Assembly (NCBI RefSeq): GCF_900636915.1
Contig: NZ_LR134327.1
Span: forward strand, 1,240,001-1,304,000
DNA from: Aggregatibacter aphrophilus ATCC 33389
GTDB lineage: Bacteria > Pseudomonadota > Gammaproteobacteria > Enterobacterales > Pasteurellaceae
Direction: 5' to 3'
DNA: 64,000 bases
Part shown: piece by piece, positions 1-6,345 of the stretch
How positions within the stretch are numbered: position 1 is the stretch's first letter
How the letters are laid out: every line of letters begins with the position of its first letter
Position numbers and translations under genes: made by a program
The notes under the pieces: generated by a model
What the model saw: only the letters and a program-made list of their open reading frames with translations
What the model was told of the DNA's origin: nothing
Databases searched by the model: none

Positions 1-1
1 C

Positions 2-1918
2 TGGTTTAAGCGCCTCATGAGTTCCGACCCGTTAGATAAAGGAATGCGAGAGCAAATAAAAATCTATGCGAAAAAGTCACCGCTAATGGCAGAACAAACC
101 ATGAAAAACTTGGCTGTGGCACAGTTTAACTTGCTTAATCAAGTTGGCAACGGAACCCCTCATGAGCATATGAAATTTTTAGACGGCCTTTGTAAAGCCA
201 ATAAACAACAATTGGAAAAATTAGCCTCTATTGCGGACTACGCCATGGCATTTTATGGCACAGCGATGGCGGGGTTTGGTGATACGCCAAAGGGTATGGA
301 ATATCAGAAAAATACGCTTGTTACAGGAAGCTCATGGGGTGACAGTTTATCGAATCTGCTTTCAGTCGGCGATAAGCTCACCCAAATCAGCAAAGAAGCG
401 GCTAAAAAACTCACTGTAAAATCGCTGCGCTTTGAACTCATGATTGAATCGGTAATGGCTGCACAGATGTTACTGTGGAAAGAAGAGGTGAAAGAAGCCA
501 TTCCTTATTCACGTTTTTTAGCGGCAGCAGGGTTAAAATTGCAGATGATTTCCATGGATCATGTAAGCAGTCTGAATGTAGGAGCGGATATTGTAAATAA
601 GCAAATGCATACTCTCATTCACAATGCCGATGAGCTCTTTAAAGGATTAAATGCAGCGCATTATCAAGCAGAATTAACCAAAGGCGTGCGAGCGGGCACA
701 TCCCATTATATTAATATGAACGTTCATGTGGTCGTAAAAAATGAATATAATCCGGCATTACGGGTGGTAAACATCACAGAATCGGTGGGAACATTCTTTG
801 CCGGCGGTGCGTTAATCGTGAACTTACGTGAATGGGCAAAATATAAGGAAGACAATTCCGGTTCCTTATCAGCATGGTTTTTACATCCGGCTGTTCGTTT
901 GGCGAATGATTTTGCCGCTTTGGTAGCAAGTTTTGAGCGAAGCAGAGGCTTTGGTACGAAGGCGTTGGGAACATTTTATAACCGTTTAGATAAAGCGGCG
1001 GTGAAACAAATTCAGGCATTGACCAGGTTTAAAGAACCGATTGGGATAAAAGCAGCAGCCGGTAGAGGGACACAAATCGCCAAGCACCTGACACTGCAAA
1101 ATGCGGGGCGGTTTGCTAATGTCTTGGGCGTGGTTATCGCTTTGGCACAGGCACAGCAAGCTGTACGCACCGGCGACACCGCCGCGCGTAATTCGGCGAT
1201 TTTGGCAGGCATAGCGGAAATCAGCTTCTTTATTTCCACCTTTGCTTACACCGGTGCGTTTGTGGGTATCGGGGTGGTGTTGGCAATCGGCTCGGTGCTG
1301 ACTTCCTTGGTAGCGGATAATGAATTTGAGAAATGGGTGAGAACCGGGTTCTGGGGAAATTCGAGTGATTATTGGAAAGCCTCAAGGGACAATTTTTCTA
1401 GACGACTTACTCAAGCGGAGGTTTTAGCTTCTCCAGAAAGTAATCCTGAACAATTCAAGAAAATTAAGAATTTCTTTGAACAAGAAATGGATGGATTTTA
1501 TAACCTGATCTGGGGTATCGGTATTGACACCACTTTGGCAAATCAGTATCAGTTAAAAGTTTATTGTCCAGTATTTAAGGATAGAAGCAGTGCGGATAAA
1601 CTAACGGTAGAAATCAGTATTGAAGATTATAGCAATACAGATCCAATGTTGGGCGGAGGTGTGCCGGCACCGGTGTCGATACCGACTCATAAGGTTAGAA
1701 AGCAATTTTTATCCCAAGGTGAAATTTTGATTGATATGACACAGATTAATATGCTGAAAGGTTACCGTTATAGCAAAAATACGAAAGGAAGTAATATGCT
1801 GGATACTTTGACTGTCACTGTAAAACACCCTAAATTAGGTGAAAACGTGAGTACGCTTTGGCGCAAACATTTTGCAGATTACTTTGAAAGTCAGATTACT
1901 TACGTGGGGGGGAAATAA
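2..1918 (+). CDS. T6SS pore-forming effector, VasX/BTH_I2691-like (5' end outside window)
   Basis: The frame is open to the window edge, so the true start lies upstream; an internal ATG at 17 gives 633 residues. VasX-type effectors usually have about 900 or more residues, so the N-terminal secretion region is probably missing from view. Visible: helical N-terminal half; hydrophobic stretches near residues 265-280, 366-384 and 392-434 (Ala/Gly/Ile-rich, colicin-like hairpin); a FWGNSSDYW motif near 444-452; and a separate C-terminal beta-rich domain from about 512 to the end. I infer that it inserts into target-cell membranes. The next gene starts one base after its stop codon and encodes a two-TM protein, the usual effector-immunity arrangement. 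The last codons lie in a seven-G tract (1906-1912). Family assignment is from memory of these architectures, not a search. Confidence 0.65.
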   Translation, partial: WFKRLMSSDPLDKGMREQIKIYAKKSPLMAEQTMKNLAVAQFNLLNQVGNGTPHEHMKFLDGLCKANKQQLEKLASIADYAMAFYGTAMAGFGDTPKGMEYQKNTLVTGSSWGDSLSNLLSVGDKLTQISKEAAKKLTVKSLRFELMIESVMAAQMLLWKEEVKEAIPYSRFLAAAGLKLQMISMDHVSSLNVGADIVNKQMHTLIHNADELFKGLNAAHYQAELTKGVRAGTSHYINMNVHVVVKNEYNPALRVVNITESVGTFFAGGALIVNLREWAKYKEDNSGSLSAWFLHPAVRLANDFAALVASFERSRGFGTKALGTFYNRLDKAAVKQIQALTRFKEPIGIKAAAGRGTQIAKHLTLQNAGRFANVLGVVIALAQAQQAVRTGDTAARNSAILAGIAEISFFISTFAYTGAFVGIGVVLAIGSVLTSLVADNEFEKWVRTGFWGNSSDYWKASRDNFSRRLTQAEVLASPESNPEQFKKIKNFFEQEMDGFYNLIWGIGIDTTLANQYQLKVYCPVFKDRSSADKLTVEISIEDYSNTDPMLGGGVPAPVSIPTHKVRKQFLSQGEILIDMTQINMLKGYRYSKNTKGSNMLDTLTVTVKHPKLGENVSTLWRKHFADYFESQITYVGGK

Positions 1919-1919
1919 A

Positions 1920-2780
1920 ATGTCTATGTTTAACTACACACCCGATGTAATTGCCCGTAACGTAAAACAACTGGGGGATGGCGTAATTGAAATCCGCCGT
2001 TATAACGACGGGCATATTAGGGCAGACCTCTCTTGGGTGTGGTTTTTGTGTTCGATAGGTTTTATACTTTACGACTATTTTACCACCCAAACCCTGTTTA
2101 GGGATGTGCAATGGGCTATCTCTGTCGATTGGGCACTAGAAGAAGGATGGCTAAGATATTTTGATATAGCTTCGTCCTTAGGAAAGAACATACCTTCAAA
2201 TGAGTATGATTTATATAAGGCTGAAATGCTCGAAATGCACTGGTCAAGAATTTATTGGGGCTGGTTCTATATCCTTTTCCCGCTGTTCTGGTTCTTTATG
2301 GTCGCTTCGCCAAAATGGCGTCCTGTGCGGTTCGATACAAAAAGGCGTTTAGTGTACTTTTGGTCATGGGGGCAACTGTATATTATGCAATACCCCAAAT
2401 CCGTACAACGAGATCGGGAACAGTTGCTCAGCTTTTTAAGTCCGGAATTTTTCACCCCGTGGATCCGCCCAAAACATTTCGGCAGTTTGGTGTTTAACAT
2501 TCCGCATGAAAACCCTAATAAAAAATCCTCCCGCCGTGTGCCACTCGGCATTTATCGCCCGGCGTGCAAATATCAAAATCATGCCTTACTGAACTTTATT
2601 TTGGATTATTTAGGCAGCGAAAATCCGGACGAAGAATACGGCAAGTTCTTTAAAAAAGAAAAACGTATCACGAGTGACTACTTCAACTGGTTCTATCAAT
2701 TTAGCCTCTTCCCACAAATCGGCTACAACGAAAAGAAAATTGAAGCAAGAATTCAGGCATGGCTGGATAAAAACCATTAA
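1920..2780 (+). CDS. Probable immunity membrane protein 1 (DUF6708-like)
   Basis: 286 residues. I chose the ATG at 1920, one base after the effector stop, because the paralogues downstream align from the same point (FNYTPDVIARNVKQ). Layout: soluble N-terminus with VIEIRRYNDG, TM1 around residues 38-55, a loop of about 55 residues, TM2 (YWGWFYILFPLFWF), then a basic RPVRFDTKRRLVYFW segment and a cytoplasmic C-terminal domain ending in a helical tail. Immediate linkage to a pore-forming effector suggests that it protects the inner membrane against that effector. The loop between the TM segments differs sharply from the paralogues while both flanks are conserved, so it is the likely specificity region. 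Translation is probably coupled to the effector gene. Confidence 0.7.
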   Translation: MSMFNYTPDVIARNVKQLGDGVIEIRRYNDGHIRADLSWVWFLCSIGFILYDYFTTQTLFRDVQWAISVDWALEEGWLRYFDIASSLGKNIPSNEYDLYKAEMLEMHWSRIYWGWFYILFPLFWFFMVASPKWRPVRFDTKRRLVYFWSWGQLYIMQYPKSVQRDREQLLSFLSPEFFTPWIRPKHFGSLVFNIPHENPNKKSSRRVPLGIYRPACKYQNHALLNFILDYLGSENPDEEYGKFFKKEKRITSDYFNWFYQFSLFPQIGYNEKKIEARIQAWLDKNH

Positions 2781-2796
2781 AAACACGGAAAAATCT

Positions 2797-2837
2797 CACC
2801 GTACTTGAGAGAACTAATGCTAAAGTGCGGTTGTTTT
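2797..2837 (+). terminator. Degenerate uptake-sequence dyad terminator after immunity gene 1
   Basis: An imperfect left arm (CACCGTACTTGA) and a right arm with the exact uptake core (TAAAGTGCGGTTG) followed by a T run. The same design follows the next paralogues, so it belongs to the duplicated unit. Confidence 0.5.
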
Positions 2838-2860
2838 TTGAGAATGTTTTATAAATTATT

Positions 2861-2888
2861 GGCACGCGTTAGGAAATATACGTCAGCA
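2861..2888. repeat. Diverged copy of GC-rich palindromic repeat (family A)
   Basis: GGCACGCGTTAGGAAATATA matches half of the family A repeat at 3999-4022, 28582-28648 and 29902-29962; the second half has diverged. It ends where homology to the effector tail starts (2892). Confidence 0.45.
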
Positions 2889-2891
2889 AAG

Positions 2892-3050
2892 AGCTACCGT
2901 TATACAAAAAATACGAAAGGAAGTGATATGCTCAATACCTTAACTGTCACGATAAAACACCCGAAATTAGGCGAAGATGTTTCCACCTTGTGGCGTAAAA
3001 CTCATGCTGATTATTTTGAAAGTCAAATAACTTATGTGGGAGCCAAGTAA
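2892..3050 (+). pseudogene. Relic of effector C-terminal tail 2
   Basis: The last 52 codons are a close copy of the effector C-terminus: SYRYTKNTKGSDML, then VTIKHPKLGEDVSTLW and YFESQITYVGAK, against YRYSKNTKGSNML, VTVKHPKLGENVSTLW and YFESQITYVGGK in the effector. An open frame extends upstream to 2805, but those 29 residues do not resemble the effector. The stop codon abuts the ATG of immunity gene 2 (3051). I read it as the 3' end of a former effector gene dragged along with its immunity gene. It could also be donor DNA for swapping the effector tail by recombination. It is unlikely to act as a protein alone. Confidence 0.75.
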
Positions 3051-3917
3051 ATGTGCATATCCAACTATAATCCTGATGTGATTGCCCGCAATGTGAAACA
3101 GCTGGGCAATGGTGTCATTGAAGTCCGTCGCTATAACGACGGGTATATCCGTGCCGACCTTTCTTGGGTATGGTTTTTATGTACAATAGGTTTTATGCTT
3201 TATGACTACTTTACGACTCAAAGTATGATTAATGATATGAAATGGGCTATCTCGGTGGATTGGGGCTTAGAAAAAAGTTGGAATCAACATCTTTCTTTTT
3301 CTTGGTATGATAAAGCACCTCCACCTAATTACTATAATGAGTTTAAAGCCGAAATGCTTGAAATGCACAGTTCAAATATCTACTGGGGCTGGTTTTACAT
3401 CCTTTTCCCGCTGTTTTGGTTCTTTATGGTGATCTCCCCGAAATGGCGTCCAGTGCGCTTTGATGCCAAACGGCGTTTAGTCTATTTTTGGTCGTGGGAT
3501 CAGCTTTATATTATGCACTATCCTAAATCCGTACAACGAGATCGGGAACAGTTGCTCAGCTTTTTAAGCCCGGAATATTTTACCCCGTGGATCCGCCCAA
3601 AACACTTTGGCAGTTTGGTGTTTAACATTCCGCACGAAAACCCTGATAAAAAATCCGCCTGCCGCGTACCACTCGGCATTTACCGCCCGGCGTGCGAATA
3701 TCAAAATCATGCCTTACTGAACTTTATTTTGGATTATTTAGGCAGCGAAAATCCCGATGAAGAATACGGCAAGTTCTTTAAAAAAGAAAAACGTATCACG
3801 AGTGACTACTTCAACTGGTTCTATCAATTTAGCCTCTTCCCACCAATCGGCTACAACGAAAAGAAAACCGAAGCCAAAATTCAAGCCTGGCTTGAAAAAT
3901 ATGGTGATGGGCAGTAA
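3051..3917 (+). CDS. Probable immunity membrane protein 2 (DUF6708-like)
   Basis: 288 residues, same architecture as the 1920-2780 product: YNPDVIARNVKQLGNGVIEVRRYNDG, TM1, variable loop, TM2 (YWGWFYILFPLFWF), RPVRFDAKRRLVYFW, cytoplasmic domain. From about residue 105 onward it is nearly identical to protein 1 (for example SVQRDREQLLSFLSPE and IRPKHFGSLVFNIPHENP), while residues about 60-98 are quite different. The C-terminus (EAKIQAWLEKYGDGQ) is instead shared with proteins 3 and 4, a sign of recombination among copies. The start abuts the stop of tail relic 2. Its present role is probably protection against an effector variant no longer encoded here. Confidence 0.7.
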   Translation: MCISNYNPDVIARNVKQLGNGVIEVRRYNDGYIRADLSWVWFLCTIGFMLYDYFTTQSMINDMKWAISVDWGLEKSWNQHLSFSWYDKAPPPNYYNEFKAEMLEMHSSNIYWGWFYILFPLFWFFMVISPKWRPVRFDAKRRLVYFWSWDQLYIMHYPKSVQRDREQLLSFLSPEYFTPWIRPKHFGSLVFNIPHENPDKKSACRVPLGIYRPACEYQNHALLNFILDYLGSENPDEEYGKFFKKEKRITSDYFNWFYQFSLFPPIGYNEKKTEAKIQAWLEKYGDGQ

Positions 3918-3933
3918 AAACATCTAGAAATCT

Positions 3934-3975
3934 AACCGCACTTTAGAGATAACACTTTAAAGTGCGGTTGTTTTT
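3934..3975 (+). terminator. Uptake-sequence dyad terminator after immunity gene 2
   Basis: AACCGCACTTTA and TAAAGTGCGGTT form an inverted pair, followed by GTTTTT. Two head-to-head uptake signals act as a stem-loop terminator, as is common in this family. Confidence 0.75.
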
Positions 3976-3998
3976 GGTGGTGTTTTTACCAGTCATCG

Positions 3999-4022
3999 AC
4001 ACGCGTTAGAAAACGCGCGCCA
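3999..4022. repeat. GC-rich palindromic repeat, family A
   Basis: ACACGCGTTAGAAAACGCGC; its reverse complement closely matches GCGTTTTCTAACGCG at 29902-29921 and the arms at 28582-28648. It lies directly upstream of tail relic 3. Confidence 0.6.
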
Positions 4023-4035
4023 ACGGTGCTATACC

Positions 4036-4236
4036 CAGGATCTTTCAAATGTCAATCTTTTAAAAGGCTATAAGCGAATTCGGGTGGTAGAAGGAAATGC
4101 CGTGCCGGATAAGAATAAAGATATCCTGATTGTTACCGTAAATTACCCAAAACTGGGAGAAAAAACCAAAACATTTTGGGATAAGATGTTTGCCGAGTAT
4201 TTTGAAGGCAGTATTACTTTTGAGGGAATTAAGTAA
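4036..4236 (+). pseudogene. Relic of effector C-terminal tail 3
   Basis: In frame up to the TAA at 4234-4236, the sequence reads QDLSNVNLLKGYKRIRVV, then DILIVTVNYPKLGEKTKTFW and FAEYFEGSITFEGIK. This aligns with the effector's IDMTQINMLKGYRYSKN, TLTVTVKHPKLGENVSTLW and FADYFESQITYVGGK, but is clearly more diverged than tail relic 2. The match starts at the beta-strand before LLKGY and no start codon or ribosome site precedes it. Its TAA overlaps the ATG of immunity gene 3 (TAATG). It looks like the end of a different effector allele kept with its cognate immunity gene. Confidence 0.75.
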
Positions 4237-5105
4237 TGAGAGAAAAACAATACACACCGGATATGGTAGCACGCAATGTGAAACAACGGGGTAACGGCGT
4301 GATTGAAATTGCCCGTTACAATGAGGGGCACATGAAAGCCAATATGGCATGGCCGTGGTTCTTAATTGTGGCAGGTATGACCTTATATGATATTTATTTT
4401 CAACAAGGGATGTTTAACGATATTCAGTGGGCTATTTCCGTTGATTGGGCTTTGGAAGACTCTTGGAGATTAGTCAAGGGCGGAATGGAAGTATCTGGAA
4501 TCCCCATAACTTCAGATGCATATCTAGAATTTAAGATGAGGATGTTAAATAAACACCCAGATGCCATATATTGGGGCTGGTTCTATATCCTTTTCCCACT
4601 TTTTTGGTTCTGCTTGCTGATTTCACCTAATTGGCGCCCGTTGCGTATTGATAGCAAACGTCGCTTAATTTATTTTTGGAGTTGGGGTAAGTTTTACATT
4701 GCACAATATCCGGTACATTTAAAAGATAATCCCGATGGTCTATGCTGGTTTTTAGAAGCTGAGATGTTTAAATCTTGGATGCACCGTGAAACCATGGGCA
4801 GTCTAATTTTGCATATTCCTTATGAAAATCCGGAAGTTCAAAAGAAAGTCGCCGTACCGATAGGCACATACCGCCCGGTATGCGAATATCAAAATTACCT
4901 ATTGCGGGATTTTCTGTTGGATTACATGTGTAGTGACGATGGCGACAAAGAATATGCCCGTTACTTCAAGAAAGAAAAACGCATTTGGTTAGACTATTTG
5001 GGGTGGTTCTATCGTTTTAGTCTCTTTCCTGCACGGGGCCATAACGAAAAGAAAACCGAAGCCAAAATACAGGCCTGGCTTGAGAAATATGGCGATGGAC
5101 AATAA
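4236..5105 (+). CDS. Probable immunity membrane protein 3 (DUF6708-like)
   Basis: 289 residues: KQYTPDMVARNVKQRGNGV, TM1 (about residues 37-53), variable loop, TM2 (YWGWFYILFPLFWFCLL), then RPLRIDSKRRLIYFWSW and a cytoplasmic domain. It belongs with the 5228 product in a second sub-family: the two are nearly identical after TM2 (HLKDNPDGLCWFLEAEMFKSW) and differ from proteins 1 and 2 there. Its loop (residues about 68-105) is unlike all others. The start overlaps the stop of tail relic 3 by one base, matching the coupling seen at the intact effector. Confidence 0.7.
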   Translation: MREKQYTPDMVARNVKQRGNGVIEIARYNEGHMKANMAWPWFLIVAGMTLYDIYFQQGMFNDIQWAISVDWALEDSWRLVKGGMEVSGIPITSDAYLEFKMRMLNKHPDAIYWGWFYILFPLFWFCLLISPNWRPLRIDSKRRLIYFWSWGKFYIAQYPVHLKDNPDGLCWFLEAEMFKSWMHRETMGSLILHIPYENPEVQKKVAVPIGTYRPVCEYQNYLLRDFLLDYMCSDDGDKEYARYFKKEKRIWLDYLGWFYRFSLFPARGHNEKKTEAKIQAWLEKYGDGQ

Positions 5106-5121
5106 AAACATCTAGAAATCT

Positions 5122-5163
5122 AACCGCACTTTAGAGAACTAATGCTAAAGTACGGTTGTTTTT
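5122..5163 (+). terminator. Uptake-sequence dyad terminator after immunity gene 3
   Basis: AACCGCACTTTAG and CTAAAGTACGGTT (one mismatch in the uptake core) followed by GTTTTTAG; same position and design as after the other copies. Confidence 0.65.
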
Positions 5164-5227
5164 AGCATGATTTTTTATAAACTAAGTACCTTATAAAAAT
5201 ATGTCATTTATAGAAGAACCAAGACCA

Positions 5228-6097
5228 ATGAATACACCAAATTACACACCGGATATGGTGGCACGTAATGTGAAACAACGGGGTAATGGGGTGATTGAAA
5301 TTGCCCGTTATAATTTTGGACATATGAAAGCTAATATGGCTTGGGTATGGTTTTTAGGTGTAATGGGTATAACTATCTATGATTTTTTTACCACACAAGA
5401 AATATTAGGTCCCATAAAATGGGCAATTTCTATTGATTGGGGGCTGGAAGATAATTGGCAATTTTATACATCAAGTTTATTAGCGCAAGGCAAAGAAATT
5501 CCAAATGGCGAGTATGATACTTTTAGAAATGAAATGCTAGAAATGCACTCAGATATTATATACTGGGGCTGGTTCTATATCCTTTTCCCACTTTTCTGGT
5601 TCTGCTTGCTGATTTCACCTAATTGGCGCCCGTTGCGCATTGATAGCAAACGTCGCTTAATTTATTTTTGGAGCTGGGGTAAGTTTTACATTGCACAATA
5701 TCCGATACATTTAAAAGATAATCCCGATGGCCTATGCTGGTTTTTAGAAGCGGAAATGTTTAAATCTTGGATGCACCGTGAAGCCATGGGCAGCTTGATT
5801 CTCCATATTCCTCATGAAAATCCGGAAAATCAAAAGAAAGTCGCCGTGCCGATAGGCACATACCGCCCGGTATGCGAATATCAAAATTACCTATTGCGGG
5901 ATTTTCTGTTGGACTATATGTGTAGTGATGATGGCGACAAAGAATATGCCCGTTACTTCAAGAAAGAGAAACGCATTTGGTTGGACTATTTTGGGTGGTT
6001 CTATCGCTTTAGCCTCTTTCCCGCACGGGGCTATAACGAAAAGAAAACCGAAGCCAAAATACAGGCCTGGCTTGAAAAATATGGTGATGGGCAGTAA
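5228..6097 (+). CDS. Probable immunity membrane protein 4 (DUF6708-like)
   Basis: 289 residues from the ATG at 5228. An upstream in-frame ATG at 5201 would add nine residues, but the paralogues align from 5228 (NYTPDMVARNVKQRGNGV). Same architecture as protein 3, with near identity after TM2. The TM1 end and loop (FFTTQEIL ... EYDTFRNEMLEMH) are instead closer to proteins 1 and 2, which suggests mosaic origin. There is no effector-tail relic in the 120 bp before it, so it is a pure orphan immunity copy. The terminator dyad after it is cut by an IS fragment. Confidence 0.7.
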   Translation: MNTPNYTPDMVARNVKQRGNGVIEIARYNFGHMKANMAWVWFLGVMGITIYDFFTTQEILGPIKWAISIDWGLEDNWQFYTSSLLAQGKEIPNGEYDTFRNEMLEMHSDIIYWGWFYILFPLFWFCLLISPNWRPLRIDSKRRLIYFWSWGKFYIAQYPIHLKDNPDGLCWFLEAEMFKSWMHREAMGSLILHIPHENPENQKKVAVPIGTYRPVCEYQNYLLRDFLLDYMCSDDGDKEYARYFKKEKRIWLDYFGWFYRFSLFPARGYNEKKTEAKIQAWLEKYGDGQ

Positions 6098-6112
6098 AAC
6101 ATCTAGAAATCT

Positions 6113-6144
6113 AACCGCACTTTAGAGATAACGCTTTAAAGTGC
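6113..6144 (+). terminator. Uptake-sequence dyad truncated by IS remnant
   Basis: Left arm AACCGCACTTTA and right arm TTAAAGTGC are present, but the expected GGTTGTTTTT is replaced by sequence that looks like an IS3-family end. Compare the intact copy at 3934-3975. Confidence 0.5.
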
Positions 6145-6345
6145 TCTACTCCCCAAAACTTGGACAGATAACCAAACCGAAAGTCGAGCGTCTATGGGTT
6201 TCAAAGGCAATAATCTCCTGGTTGACTTAGCTCATCATCAGCAAGAGATATAGCTTCTCCGCACCTCCCCGAAATTCGGTCACCCACTTTTCATTAAGCT
6301 TTGTCGCAGTAAAATTGTGCGTTAATAAATTCAGTACCACATTGA
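6145..6345 (-). mobile_element. IS3-family (IS150-like) remnant: end plus OrfB fragment
   Basis: Read on the minus strand from about 6340, the frame gives NLLTHNFTATKLNEKWVTEF, then GGAEKLYLLLMMS, a stop, and VNQEIIAFETHRRSTFGLV. This matches the first catalytic-Asp region of IS3-family OrfB transposases (typically NEKWVTDITEF ... KLYLSPI.DL.N.EI.AY). The DI of the catalytic segment is missing, there is a stop codon, and the rest of orfB is deleted. The sequence passes directly into CTGTCCAAGTTTTGGGGAGT, which resembles a terminal inverted repeat of these elements. No left end was found. Confidence 0.7.

Noticed and set aside
2805..2891. Upstream part of the open frame that contains tail relic 2
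   Set aside because: These 29 codons run through a terminator and a palindromic repeat and show no similarity to the effector, so only 2892-3050 is annotated.
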